Assembly (NCBI GenBank): GCA_015832175.1 | Contig: WJXW01000004.1 | Span: 248,001 to 312,000 of the forward strand | Length of the DNA: 64,000 nt | Direction of reading: 5' to 3' | Origin: Paraphaeosphaeria minitans | Taxonomy: Eukaryota > Ascomycota > Dothideomycetes > Pleosporales > Didymosphaeriaceae | In this document: piece by piece, positions 21,807-34,557 of the stretch | Layout: each line of letters begins with the position of its first letter | How positions within the stretch are numbered: position 1 is the first letter of the stretch | Translations under genes and position numbers: made by a program | Notes under the pieces: generated by a model | The model's database searches: none | Told to the model about the DNA's origin: nothing | What the model saw: the letters and a program-made list of their open reading frames with translations, nothing else

Positions 21807-24440
21807 CTTTAGGTTAATAAAGAGCTTTACTTAGCGCAGCCTTTCTAGAATCTCCCTTACATAGGCCTTATGTTCCTTTAGTGTATTAGAGAAGATTAAT
21901 ATGTTATCTAGGTATATAATATAAGTAATATTAATTAGGCTAGTTAGTATCTAGGTAATTAGGCCCTAGAACTAGGCTAGTGCGTTAGTAAGGCTAAAGG
22001 GCATTACAGTATACTTAAAATAGCTATATTTTATATAAAAAGCAGTTTTCTACTTATCTCCTTCGATAATATAAACTTAATAGTACGCTTCTTTTAAGTT
22101 AAGCTTTATAAATATCTTAGCTTATTTTAGTTAGTCTAGAGATTTAGTAATTAGTAAGAGAGCTCTATAATTTTTAATTATAATCTTATTAAGACCTTAA
22201 TAATCTATATATAGGCGTAAAGTGCTATCTTTCTTCTTTATAAAGAGTATAGGGGCACTAGCTAGGGATTTTAAATAGTAAATCCACCCTCTAGCTAAAT
22301 ACTTCCTAACGTACTTCCTTAATGTCTCCAACTTAACTATAGAGAGGTTATATATAGGGTAATATAAAGGTACACTACCTTCTACTAAATTAATTTATAA
22401 ATTGTAGTTAGCATAAGCAGTAAGGTCTTTATAGTCCTTATTTAAGGCTATATCTACAAGATTAGAGTAATAGAATAGTATTTCTACTATTCTATTCCTA
22501 TCTACGCTAAATAGTGCTAGTACGTCTATATTAGATACTATGTACGCGTACACAGAGACATAAAGATCTTATATAGTATAATTAAACTGCTTAGTGTCTT
22601 CTACCGCAATTTTTTAGTAGACTAGTACTTCTCTAGTGTTACGTCTCTAAAATAGTATATATTAGGTTACAACGTTTACCTTTAGATTTACTTAATTAAA
22701 CTAAGGTAAACCTAAGAGGATATTATAACCTATAAAGTTAGTAACTACATAGAGTACCTCCTATTATTACTTTTGCCTACGTAAGTCCTTAAGTTCTATT
22801 AATAGCACTATTATACTATAAACCTTAATATTAGACCTATTTACTGCCTAGACAGGTAACTCTATTAATAGTTTAATATTAACCCCCTACTCTTTCGCCT
22901 TTTGTAGTAAAAAGAGGTTTAACGCTAAAGTAGAATCTACTAAGGCGTTAATAGTATTCTTTTTAACTCTAGCTAGGAGAATAAATATTCCCCTTAGCTA
23001 GGCATAAAGCTAGTTAAAAGAAGATCCTAACTATCTTACCTCTAGGACTTTGTTAAAGTGCCTTATAACTATTAATATATAAGTAGTAAGGGTAGCTAGT
23101 ACTCCTTCTGTCTTTTACTTTTTCCTACACCCTATTCCCTATTATATATAGACTAGGCATTTTAGGTTCTAGGTGTAGCTAGCTTATCTAGAGTAGGGCA
23201 ATTAGGTCTTAAGTAGCCTAGCTTTCTGCAATGCTAGTAAAAAGTGTTAGTTACTAGTAGTCTAGTGCTAGATAGTGCTAACTTAAAACTCTTAGTGCTA
23301 TTACCCTACTTTCTTAGTCTCTTAACTACCTTTTAGAGTTTTTTGTCCCCCCTAGAATCTAGTTACTCTAGGCGTTAATATTCTACACTTTTTAAGTGTA
23401 GGTTAGGAGCTAAGGATTTTTAATTTAATTTATCTATTTAATAAATAATTAAACCCTAAAGTTTAATATCTATAATTATAACTTAGAGCCCTAAAGAGAT
23501 TACTTATAGCTACTGTTAAATAGAAAGTAAAAGTAATCCTACGTATTCTAGCTTTTATTATTTAAAGTTTATTATTTCTAGCTCCTCTTAGCAACTTCGT
23601 AAATAATCTAATAGCTCTAATAGGCTCTAATTTAGTCTTTATTAGCATCTCTTAAGCTAATTATACACTAACTAGCGCCTTTCTTTAAGAGATCCTAAAG
23701 CTTCTAGTATCTTGTCCCTTAGGTTAGCCTAAGTAGGTAACTAGTTAGGGTCTATTAATAACTAGGCTTGAACTTTAGTTCTCTATACTATATAGTAGAC
23801 ATCTAACATATACTAGAGGGCGTAGGTGACTTTAAAGTCCTTATCCGCAAAGTAGTCCTTTAAGAACTAGAAATAAAGCTTATAGTTATCTCTCTAATAA
23901 TTAAACTCCTATTAGTCCCTTTAAGTATATTTATGCGGCTGCTTTTACAAAGGTTATAATAAAAATACCTTAGAGAAATCCTATGTCTTAGTAGGATCTC
24001 TTATAAGCTTATATAGGACTTAAGTGTCTCCTACCTCCTATTATTATTTTATCTAGTTAATTTTATTAAGTTTAGCTATATTTTTTCTCTCTTTAAGCTA
24101 TTATTTAGCTTTTTTAAGCTATTTAAGGATAGTGCTAGAAGAATTATCCTTAATATTTAGAAGTGTTCTAACTTAGCCCTCTCTAGTGCGTCTAGGCGTA
24201 GACTAACCCTAATATATAGGAAAAGGAGTACACTAGTCCTCTAGCTTACTTAGTATAAAAGATAGGCTTAAATATAAAAATTCCCCTCCTATAGGCTCCT
24301 AAGCGTTCTAGTATTAGGTATAAGAGCGCGTAGACTGCAAAGTGTCTACTATTATAGTCTAGTTATTATAAGTAGAAGCCTTTTAAAACTAAACTACTTA
24401 CATATATAGTAAGCGATTTAAATATTAGGAGTTAGGTATA
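21807..24440 (-). mobile_element. Element E, 5' part: gag, protease and first part of reverse transcriptase
   Basis: This is the other half of E, right of the B insertion. Read on the minus strand, a zinc-knuckle tail (HCRKLGYLRPNCP) is at about 23,190-23,235. An aspartic-protease-like word (ALVDSTLALNLF, from ALVDSG) is at about 22,900-22,950. Reverse transcriptase is at about 22,340-21,807 with MPFSLTNALA and LDNILIFS (YLDDILIFS degraded). The leftmost bases continue at 11,998. The 5' LTR was not delimited; the right end is somewhere before about 24,480, where ordinary-looking DNA begins. Frames are full of TAA/TAG codons. Confidence 0.75.
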
Positions 24441-24591
24441 AGCAATGTAGCTTCAGCTTTAAATATGAAATAATAGTGGATTATATAGTAGGATATAGGA
24501 TATAGGATAGAGGATAGAGGATAGAGAATAGATAAATTACTGCTAGATTACTCTGTTAGCGATAGAACTATATAGCCTTGGATTAGGTGAT
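24441..24591. other. Less-mutated DNA flanking element C, with a GGATATA-type short repeat
   Basis: A short run of GGATATA/GGATAGA units lies at 24,498-24,535. The right end (GGATTAGGTGAT) is the left part of the empty site of element C; the other part is at 31,177 onward. Confidence 0.5.
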
Positions 24592-25002
24592 TGTTACGTA
24601 CCAGATAACAACGTGGGACTTGGGCGCTTATGAAGGTGTGATAAAGCAATAACAGGGTTATAAATGTAACAAAGAGACGCTAAGCAACTTAGATTAGGTC
24701 ACGTAATGTGCTTAGTTGCTTAGCAGCACTAAGTAGTAAAGTAGGTCACGTAAAGTGCTTAGTTACTTAGTAGCACTAAGCAGCGGAGCAGCCTTAGTAT
24801 ATAGGAACGCAAGGATAGGCTCTCTATACTTATGTTTAATCTATTTATTAATCTATTGTTTAGATTCTAGTAGACTAAATTATTAACTCATTACACTTCG
24901 CAAGATACTATTATATTAATAAGACTTTCCACCTTCTATAAGTACTCCTACCTAAGAACTAACCTTAACCCTTTAGGACTAGCTACCCTCTTAGATTTAA
25001 TA
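24592..25002 (+). repeat. 5' LTR of element C (411 bp)
   Basis: It starts TGTTACGTACCAGATAAC and ends GATTTAATA (from TAACA). U3 contains two related blocks (GTCACGTAATGTGCTTAGTT and GTCACGTAAAGTGCTTAGTT), each followed by an AGCACTAAG word, giving a partly palindromic repeat. Confidence 0.92.
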
Positions 25003-28000
25003 TCTTAAACACCCTTAATATAAGTACTTTATAAACTCCTACCTCTTCTACAGCTTTAGGTGCCGCCAAGATTACTCCTATAAAAGATAGTAGTAAGGCG
25101 TATAAACCTAATCTCTACTTTAGTAAATAATCTAAACTAATGTCTAGATTCTCTAGTTAGACCTCTATTTTTTTAACTTAGACAAGTTCCTTAAAGATAA
25201 AAAAAGGGTTATCTTTATAGTAATATATATGTAAGGAGATACAGGATTATAGATCTATTCTTACCTTAAAAAGTACCTAGGAATAGACTATAATAATAAT
25301 AATAATAATAATTACGCAAATAAGCACACTAATATAGTTAACATTATTAAAGATTATAATAACTTTAAGAAATGCCTTAGATAACTCTTTAGAATTACTA
25401 ATAAGGACTCTATTATAAAAGTAAAGATTTAGACTATAACTTAGAAATAATTAGTAGCTAAGTATATAGCTAAGTTTTATAGGTACGCTGTGTAACTTAA
25501 CTAGGATAGTAAATCTCTTTAAGACATGTATAAATAAGGACTTAAATAGAAACTATATAAAGAACTCCTACGTAGTAGTGCGCAAATTACTAACCTTAAA
25601 AAACTATATAAAGAAACTATTAGAATTAATAGAGAATAGTTTTTACTATAATAGGAGCTCTACTAAAACCCTAAGATAATAAGCTTTAGACAACTAGTAA
25701 AAGTGGTTTATAAGAACCTTGTTAGAATTATCTAAAAATAATAGCTAAGGAACTACTACAGATACAAACTAATAGAAGATGTCTAGTTTAACTACATAGG
25801 TAAAGGAAAAGGAGAAAAGATAGGCCCTAAGCAGCCTAATAAACGCGACTCTAATAGAAGTTAATAACTAATAACTAAGACCTATAAATGCTTTATATAT
25901 AGTAAACTAGACTATATAGCTAGGAACTATAGATTAAAGAATAAAGTCTATTAAACTAAGTTAAATATACTAACTATTAAGGACTAAGAACCTAATAAGG
26001 AATAGGAAGTTATTATAACACTATTTAGTTACTAACGCGTTACACTAGAATAAAGTAAGTAATTAGATTTACCTAACTTATAATTATATAAAGATCTAGA
26101 AAATAACTCTAATATATACCACAACGCAGAAGACGTAGAAGAGATACTAAGATCTTCTACTTCTTACCTACAAAGTAGGCGGGAAGAAGACAACCCTATA
26201 TTACCTAAGTATAAACTAAATGTTTAGGACTATATAGAACCTACTAGGCACTAAAAGGGATGCAACCTTATAAAAATAAGGAATTAGACTACGTACTAAA
26301 GTACTACCTAGACCACTAAAATCCTACACACTAATTCTATATGTGAATATATTGCGAAGAACTAACATATGTATAATATAAGGTAGAGAAAGAAAAGAAT
26401 AAGAAATAACCTAAAAGGAAACTACGCTATAGATAGATATAGACAAACTACCCTATCGCAGCTTATAATAAACACCTCTAGGATAAATAATAAGTAAAAT
26501 ACTTTCCTTACTTCACGCTAAAGGGCAATAAATACTATAATATACTTATTAATAGAGACTATATATAACTATACTAGTATATGTGTCTAAACTAAGACTA
26601 TAAATACTACTACATAGCTAAACATTTAGATAGCTTTATAAACTGCCCTACGTAAGAAGTAATAATAGAACTACTAATTTAACTAGTATATAAGAATAGT
26701 GAAAACTGTAGGAGGAAAAACAGAAGAACATCTTTATAGGAAGAAGAAGAAGATAATCTATATAAGCTATATACTTAAGAATAATAATAGAAGTAAATAC
26801 TTAGAAACGCATACTAGGCACCTAAACTTAACTATAACCTATATAAATAGATGTCTTTTTTAGGCCTAGACTTAGACAAGAAAATGCCTTTATTAAATTA
26901 AATACTATAGTAAGCATAGTATTAATTAAGCTACTAGTATAGCTTAAAAAAATATAGGCTTAAGCTCTTATAGACTTAGGAGTAGGAAAGAACTTTATAT
27001 CTTATTAGATAGTAAGATAAGCAGGACTTATAATATTAAAGAAAGAAGTACCCTATATTATCTATGTCGCAAATAGATCCCTAATGCCTAAGATACCTTA
27101 AATATACTAAGAGGTTACTACCACAATAATAGTCTAAAGATATAAAAAGGAACTTACCTTCGATATTTTACTAGGATCTAAGTATAAGTTAGTCTTAGAA
27201 TTACCTTAGTTAATAATACACAACCTACAGATTAACTAGGGTATAAAGAAAATATTATTTAAACGCTATAATTATACATTATAAGTAAAGCCTACGCATT
27301 AACTAAAAAAAATAGTAGATAAGGGAGTTATTAATAATATAATACTATAACAGATAGTTAAAAAATAGAAGCATACCTTAGTAGACACTAGTAGGAACTA
27401 CTAGATTAAGAAGCGTAAGAAGGAGGATAATAGCACACTTCTTACTTTACTAAGAGAATATAGGAAATAGACACATATATTCATAGAAAAAGAAGGAAAA
27501 GCAAACCTACTAGAACATTAACCCTAGGATCTTATAATAGACCTAGAAGAAGGGAAGACGCTATCCTTTAGACTACTATATAGTAAGATAGGAGAAGAAC
27601 TCCTTAAAGAACGTAATTTTATTAAAATAAACTTTAAGAAAGGATATATATAACTATTAAAGTTACTAGCAGTAAGCCCTTTTATATTTATTAAGAAAAA
27701 GGATAGATTAGACAGACTATATGTTAACTACTAACAACTTAACAATATAATAATAAAGAACTAATATCTACTACTAAATATTACAGAGTTATAAAATTAA
27801 TTATCTTAAGCTAAGATATTTATAATAATAGATCTAAGAGACGGTTACCACCTTATATAAATTAAGAAAGGTGAAAAATAAAAAACAGCGTTTTAATCAC
27901 GCTATAGACTATTTAAATATAAAGTTATGCCTTTTAAACTTACAAATGCACTAGTAGCTTTTATAGCACTTATTAATAACGTACTCTATAAATATCTAGA

Positions 28001-30329
28001 CATATTCATTATTGCGTATATAGATAATATCCTCGTCTTTTCTAAAAGCGAATTAGACCACACTAAGTATATATAGATAGTACTAAAAGCACTAGACAAA
28101 GCATGCCTTCGCATTAAACTTAAGAAATATAAGTTTAATATTAAATAACTTAAATTCCTAAGACACATTATTACTACAGAAGGAATTAAAATAGCACTAA
28201 GTAAAATTTAATATATTAAGAACTAGCTAATACTAAAGATAGCTAAGAACATCTAAGAATTCTTAGGATTTTGTAGATTTAACTAATAATTTATCTAAAA
28301 TTACGTAAAGGTTACAATACCCTTAATAAATCTTATAAAAAAGGATATACCCTTTAAATAAATAGATAAGTATAGAATATTATTCTAACTCCTTAAGATA
28401 GTATATATTATAGAACCTGTCCTTATTTATTTTAGAAGCGATAAACTACTACACTTTAAAACAGACGCTAGCAATCTTACGCTAGGCGCCTACACTAAAT
28501 AAGAACATAATAGTAAATAGCACCTAATTACCTATTACTTATATAAATTTAATAATGCTAAAACATAATATAATATATATAATAAAGAACTCTACGCTAT
28601 TATTAAAGCCTTAAAGCACTAGAGGATTTACACACTTAGCTACTTAACGCTAGAAATCTATATAAATTATAAGAACCTTCTAAGGTTTATAATAATAAAA
28701 GAACTTACACTATAATAATAAAGATAGTTATAGACTACTAGGTAGTATAAGTTTAAAATTATCTATATAGCTAGAAAAGAAAATAGCAGAGTAGACGCTC
28801 TTAGCTAATAAAGTAATCTAGTAGAAGAAAAAGTAAAAACTTTCTCTATAATCCTTTATAAAGCTAAAGATAGATCTCTAGAACTAATAGCAGAACTAAA
28901 TTAACTTTTAGTAGTTAACTAAGAAGTTCTAGAACATCTATAGACTAAGATTATCTAATAATACCACAATAACCCTATATATAGACACCTAGGTATTACA
29001 AAAATAATAGAACTTATCTAAAGGAATTACACCTTTAAAGGAATTAAGGAAGCTGTAATAACTTATATCTACAAATATGTAGAATACTAGAGAAATAAAC
29101 ACAGTACATATCTTAAATATAGAGAGATGTAAGTAATTAGAATACTAACAGCACTATAGAAAAATATTACTATAGATTTTGTTATAGGAATTCTAAACTC
29201 TAAGAATCTAATAATAGGAATTAAATATAATAGTATACTAGTAGTAGTCTACTAACTAACTAAGTATATTAAGCTTATTCTATGTTTTAAAAGAATAATA
29301 GTAAAGGAACTTACTTTTCTTATCCTAGACTAACTAATTAGATATTACAGAATCCTAAAAATAATTATTAGCAATAGAGACAAGCTCTGTACGTTAAATT
29401 ATTAGACAACACTTATAGCCCTACTTAGAATAAAATAAAAGCTATTAATAGCTTACTATCTATAAATAGATAGATAGACAGAACGTATAAACTAAACTAT
29501 AGAAACGTACCTACGCATCTACTATAATAGTTAAAAGAATAACTAGGTTTTATTACTACCTATAGCACAGTTAGCCTATAATAACAAAGTATTAGTAGTA
29601 TTAGGATATATACTATTCTATGTAAACTATAGAAAACACCTATATCTCTTTAATTAATAATTTCCTACAACAATTAAAGCAAAAGAAGCTATAAATATAG
29701 TAGAAAATATAAAGAAAATACACTAATAACTCTAAGAGAATCTTAAGAAAGCTTAGTAGTAATTAATTTTATACTAAAACTAAAAACAAAAAATAGCACC
29801 TTAGCTAAAAAAGGGGGATAAAGTATATCTACTTCCAAAGAACCTTTAAACTTAGAAGAAGAAATATAAGAAACTAGATTATATTAAGGTTAAACTATTT
29901 TACATTTCTAAGTAAATATTACTAGTAAACTATAAGTTAGAACTACTGCTAGATATAAAGATACACCTAGTATTTCACGTATTACTACTAGAACTAGCAG
30001 ACCCTAATACACTAGTTAAAACCACCTTCTACCACTAGACTAAAGAAGAAAACAAATTTAAGGTTAAAAGAATTCTAGAATATAATTAGTATAATAACGT
30101 GTACCTTATTAAGTAGAAAGGTTACCTACACAGCGAAAACACTTAGGAACTAAAGAACTACCTAAGAAACTATTAATAAAAGATTAAAGAATTCTATTAA
30201 TAGACTTACTTAAGACAGTAATACTAAGGAATTATCCTAGAACTCTAAAGGTAGGTTATCTATTACAGACTATATAGACGTGCTAAGTTTAGCTAGACTA
30301 GTAGGCTAAGTAGGATAGGCTAGGTCCTC

Positions 30330-30710
30330 CTCTAACTCTAACTCTATTAGCGCAGCACTCTCTACTACAATAACTTTACTAGTACGCTTTTTATTCTACG
30401 CTAATTATTTTAATAACTAATCCTCTTTTGCGCGCGCTACGCGTAAGGCTTTAAATACTATATCCTATTTTTTTTACGCCTCTAATATTTACGCTTTTAA
30501 TTTCTTCTTTTTAGTAATTAACTATTAGAACTTATTCCTAATAATAGCTATATTACACTTTAAGTTTTATTTCTAACACTTACTACACTTCCCTAAGCTA
30601 ATATAGACTTTATAAATATAGAAATATAACTTATAAAAGGAGCACTTTAATACTATAACTACTCTATAGTTTTTAATAGTAGAGATAAGGCTGTAATAAC
30701 ACTTTATAGA
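30330..30710 (-). pseudogene. Antisense Cys-rich/coiled-coil ORF of element C (degenerate)
   Basis: On the minus strand, between chromodomain and 3' LTR, a frame reads LKCSFYKLYFYIYKVY, then GKCSKC, stop, K, stop, NLKCNIA, then a long Lys/Ala/Glu-rich stretch with AKED and ending ELELEEDLA. Restoring Tyr to Cys only in thought, the Cys spacing would be several CxxC pairs ahead of a coiled coil. It matches the antisense frames in A and B in position and orientation. I recall fungal database proteins with a similar CSRC...C start and charged tail, but cannot verify a family name. Confidence 0.55.
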
Positions 30711-30765
30711 ATTATAGTTAGTAGGCATAATTCTTTAGGACAAAGAATAGAAAGGGAGGAGATAA

Positions 30766-31176
30766 TATTACATACTAGATAATAATATAGGACTTAGGCG
30801 CTTATAAAGGTGTAATAAAGTAATAATAGGGTTATAAATGTAATAAAGAAACGCTAAGTAACTTAGATTAGGTCACGTAATATACTTAGTTACTTAGTGG
30901 TACTAAGTAGTAGAGTAGGTTACGTAAAGTGCTTAGTTACTTAGTAGCACTAAGCAGCGGAGTAGCCTTAGTATATAGGAACGCAAAGATAGGCTCTCTA
31001 TACTTATGTTTAATCTATTTATTAATCTATTATTTAGATTCTAGTAGACTAAATTATTAACTTATTACACTTTGCAAGATACTATTATATTAATAAGACC
31101 TTCTACCTTTTGTAAGTACTCCTACCTAAGAACCAACCTTAACCCTTTAGGACTAGCTACCCTCTTGGATTTAACA
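30766..31176 (+). repeat. 3' LTR of element C (411 bp)
   Basis: It starts TATTACATACTAG (RIP form of TGTTACGTACCAG) and ends GGATTTAACA. It aligns without gaps to the 5' copy and differs mainly by transitions. Confidence 0.92.
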
Positions 31177-32687
31177 GTAATCTCCACCTGCATCCGGCTG
31201 GCCCTTACCATCCCAGAGCCCAGCCAGGTACCCAGGGTTCTAATAATAGCCAGATTTTGTCCTTATTATATTCTCTAATATTATAAAGTATTATTTAAAT
31301 TTCCTATACAGCCCCACTTTTAATAAATAACAAGTAACTACTTCTATATTTAAACTAGTACACTACTATCTTTATAGTATCTATACTTATTAAGGACTAG
31401 ACTTATTAATAACTACTATTACTATATATCTAAGTGAGTAACTTATTATAAGCCAACAAATTAAGTTTACGTGGATTAGCATTGTATTTTAGCTAGAAAG
31501 CTAGAGAAAGATGAGGGAAACTAAGCTAACTAAGAGAGAGAGATATATATATTCTACTAAAGATCGTTTTAGCGCACTAAGTTGTGTCAGCGCGAAATCT
31601 TTTCTTGGTCGGCTGACTACTAGCGTTGGTGGGCTCATCCACATGCACCCTTGTTGATTCTACCTCTTCTTACGAATATTTGCATCTCCATACAGGACGT
31701 CTTGACCACATAACATGAGACGGCTTATCCCCAAGCGTGCGAAATTCACCCGCAGGGAGTCCTACCCTGGCCCGCTAGAGCTGTGTAGTCCGCATCCGAC
31801 AACTCCACCCGGCGCTCTGCTCGCCTGCGATTCCCCGCACCCGCACCCGCACCCACACTCGCACCCCGCCCCCGGCCTCCACTCCTCGTTGCCAGACTCC
31901 ACTCAGCGTCCCGTCTCTTCTGCAATTTCTATTGCGAGCCTATCACCTTGGCCGGACGGTGCAGACACGCCTCGGTCCGGGGCCAGATTTCTTACGTCTG
32001 CTGGGATGGTGCCACACGAGCTTGTGCCTTCTTTCACGCGTGACATAGCGGTGGATTCTGAGTCGGCACTCGATCCCATCGCGAAGGGGTTCTGATAAGC
32101 ACACCCGGAAGTAGACCGAGACGAAGCATCGCGCAATGAGACGTATACATTCATCGCTACAACTCGCCGAAACAGAGCCACTCTATCCCCGGGCATAGAT
32201 ATCGAGGTACCTGTGGAAAACGTCGTTTGTCGTCCCCGTTGTTGAGCAGCCCTCGTCATCGGCTGGCCCGCCAAGCACGACAAGCCCGGCTAGCAGGCGA
32301 TCAGTGTGGGTGCTATGCAGCGTCGGGCTAGGGCTTTGTGTGGGGGACTGAGCCATCTGTCTTGGGGAGGGAGCTATGCGCCTTGGGAAGGTCATAAGGT
32401 GGTCATCGCGCGGGTGAGCGAAGAGGCTTGATAATGCTGTGGAGCTTGGGTAGGTATATGTACAGCGGTAGTTGCGAGCCAGCGCCGACCCAGGAAAACG
32501 AATCGCCGTGTGGACATTGATTTCGAGAGCTAGGTATTTTTGTTCAACAGGAAGCGTCAAGTCGACGTCGGCTTTATTCCATCACATAGATACCCATCCG
32601 TCCCTCGTGGAGAGCGGGAAGTAGTCCCTCTAAGCAGAACAAAGTTACCTTTGCATTGTGCGGGACTCGCACACGGGCGATTACGAC
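31177..32687. other. Compartment boundary and upstream region of the MFS gene; no gene recognised
   Basis: Bases 31,177-31,250 are ordinary GC-rich DNA, the right flank of element C. About 31,250-31,480 is AT-rich again, and from about 31,560 composition is that of the gene-bearing part. Overlapping open frames of 125-126 codons occur on both strands (31,715-32,095; 31,903-32,283; 32,183-32,560), but none shows a domain, and a CCGCAC-type simple repeat lies at 31,835-31,870. I treat these frames as chance. The last few hundred bases should contain the MFS promoter. Confidence 0.6.
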
Positions 32688-34557
32688 ATGGAGAAGCCAG
32701 AGATAGAGGTACGTGTGCGCTCCGTTTTCAGGTTCCAATATCCCTAGCGAACAACCCCGCCCGCTGCAATACAACTGCTCACGAAGACCCCAGCACGCCG
32801 ATGAAGAAAAACATGCCCCGCGGTCCGACCAAGTCGCGCGCATCGACGCGCTGGTGACGGCGCCCGGCGTGACCCGCGAGTCGTTCGCGCACCTCGACGA
32901 GAAGAAGATCCTGCGCAAGATGGACCTCCGGCTGATCCCCATGCTGGCGCTGCTGTACTTGTTGTCGTTCCTCGACCGCGGTAACATTGGCAACGCGCGC
33001 ATCGAGGGGCTGGTCGAGGACCTGGGCATGACGGGCCCGCAGTACAACTGGTGCCTGACGGCCTTCTTCTTCACCTACGCCGCGTTCGAGGTGCCGAGCA
33101 ATCTGCTGCTCAAGAAGCTGCGGCCGAGCATCTGGCTGCCGACCATCATGGTGGCGTGGGGCGTGGTGATGACGTTGATGGGCATCGTGCAGGACTACCA
33201 CGGGCTGCTGATTGCGCGCATTTTCCTGGGGGTTGCGGAGGCTGGGTGAGTGGGACGGTGTGTGCGTGCGGAGATGAATGCTGATGCGTGAGCATAGGCT
33301 GTTTCCAGGCGTGGCGTACTACATTACGATGTGGTATTGCCGCCACGAAGCGCAGTTCCGGCAGGCGCTGTTCTTTAGCGCGGCGTCGGTCGCGGGCGCG
33401 TTCTCGGGGCTGCTTGCGTTCGGCATTGCGAAGATGGATGGAGTTGGCGGGCTGGAGGGCTGGTACGATGCGACCCGCCCCGGTGCAAAGTCGCCATGTC
33501 CTGGACATGGCCAACCTTGTGCACACCCCGCTTTGGCGACTCTGCTGACCTTTTGTCCCCCAGGCGCTGGATCTTCATCCTAGAGGGCATCCTCACCGTC
33601 GTAGTCGCCGTCATCGCCTTCTTCTGCCTCTACGACTTCCCCGAGACCGCGAGCTTCCTCACCGAGGAGGAGCGCGCCTTCGTGGTGTACAGGCTCAAGT
33701 ACCAGGGCCAGCAAAAACACGATAGCGTGCGGGTGGCGCAGGACGACTCGTTCCAGTGGAAGTACGTCAAGGCGGCGTTCCTGGACTGGCAGATCTACTT
33801 CAACATCCTGGTGTACTGGGGCATCGTGGCGCCGCTGTACGGCATCTCGCTCTTTCTGCCAACCATCATCCGAGGCCTTGGGTACTCGAGCGCGACAGCT
33901 CAGCTCTTGACGGTGCCGATATACATCACGGCGTCGGTCCTCGCGGTGGTCACGGCGTGGGTGAGCGATCGCTACGGGAAGCGGAGCCCGTTCATCCTGG
34001 GGTGTCTCGGCATTATGGCGGTCGGCTTCATCATGTGTCTCTCGACTGGGACGCCGGGAGTGGTGTACGCTGGGGTGTTCATTGCAGCCGCAGCGCTGTA
34101 TCCAGCGTTCCCTGGAAACATTACGTGGTTGTCGAACAGTAGGTCGATTGCAGCGCGGTTGGAGACGAGAGTGCTAACGACTGCAGATCTTGCGGGTTCG
34201 ACGAAGCGCGCGACGGGACAGGCTATTCAGATTGCAATGGGCAATCTCGCCGGAGGTACCTATGCTTTCCCATCCCCACCCCCTCCTCCCTCACCCAGGA
34301 CGTGTCGCTGACGAGCCCCAGCAATGGCATCCAACTTCTATCGTTCCAAGGATTCACCGCGCTACATTCTGGGCCACGCGCTCGAGCTGGGCTTCATCTG
34401 GATGGGCATTCTTGCGGGCTTGTTCCTGGTGTGGAACTACACACGCATCAACAAGAAGAGGGCGGAGCAGATGGCGGAGAGCGCGCACAACGGATACACG
34501 CCGGAGGAGCTGAGTGCGCTGGGTGATCGGGCGATCAATTTCCGGTATTTCCTGTAG
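32688..34557 (+). CDS. MFS transporter, anion:cation symporter (Dal5/allantoate permease-like) family
   Basis: A plasma-membrane-type transporter of the major facilitator superfamily, most like fungal Dal5/Tna1-type carriers for organic anions such as allantoate, nicotinate or pantothenate; the substrate is not predictable. Inferred exons are 32,688-32,708, 32,794-33,245, 33,298-33,462, 33,564-34,138, 34,187-34,255 and 34,322-34,557, all GT-AG and in phase, giving 505 residues. The first exon has only seven codons (MEKPEIE); the next in-frame region has no nearby ATG, which decides this start. Visible features: a hydrophilic N-terminus, then LLYLLSFLDRGNIGNA in the first membrane helix and loop, GLFPGVAYYITMWY, a central loop with the FLTEEER word, WLSNNLAGSTKRA and IAMGNLAG in the second half, and a cytoplasmic tail. 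About 12 membrane helices. CTAAC and CTCAC branch sites fit introns 1 and 4. Confidence 0.9.

Larger units (their letters stand above)
24592..31176 (+). mobile_element. Element C: full-length degenerate chromovirus (6.6 kb)
   Basis: LTRs of 411 bp (24,592-25,002 and 30,766-31,176) bound a complete internal region. Gag is at about 25,200-26,050 with an AAT/Asn-rich run near 25,281-25,312 and a zinc knuckle near 25,887-25,935 (CFIYSKLDYIARNY, Cys and His partly lost). Protease is near 26,955 (LIDLGVGKNFIS). Reverse transcriptase is about 27,540-28,150 (SPFIFIKKKDRLDRL, later IAYIDNILVFS), RNase H about 28,420-28,800, integrase about 28,950-29,800 and chromodomain about 30,055-30,190. A purine tract (AAAGGGAGGAGATAA) ends at about 30,765. 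The target duplication is GTGAT on the left and GTAAT on the right, one RIP-type change. Close relative of B with a different U3. Confidence 0.92.
1..31500. other. AT-rich, RIP-mutated heterochromatin-like block
   Basis: The whole block is strongly AT-rich and dominated by TpA, with no intact long reading frame. Recognisable retrotransposon domains can be read only through many TAG and TAA codons where Trp and Gln are expected; for example the chromodomain IKWKGY core reads IK-stop-KGY. This is what C-to-T change at CpA on either strand produces, as known for repeat-induced point mutation in Pezizomycotina. Composition returns to normal by about 31,600. Islands of less-altered sequence remain at 18,030-21,190 (element D) and 31,177-31,250 (flank of element C). 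Confidence 0.92.

Noticed and set aside
24498..24535. Telomere-like repeat
   Set aside because: The GGATATA/GGATAGA run is short and does not match TTAGGG-type telomeric DNA.
31715..32560. Overlapping 125-126 codon open frames on both strands upstream of the MFS gene
   Set aside because: Composition is driven by GC-rich low-complexity DNA; no domain, no consistent frame, and mutual overlap on opposite strands.
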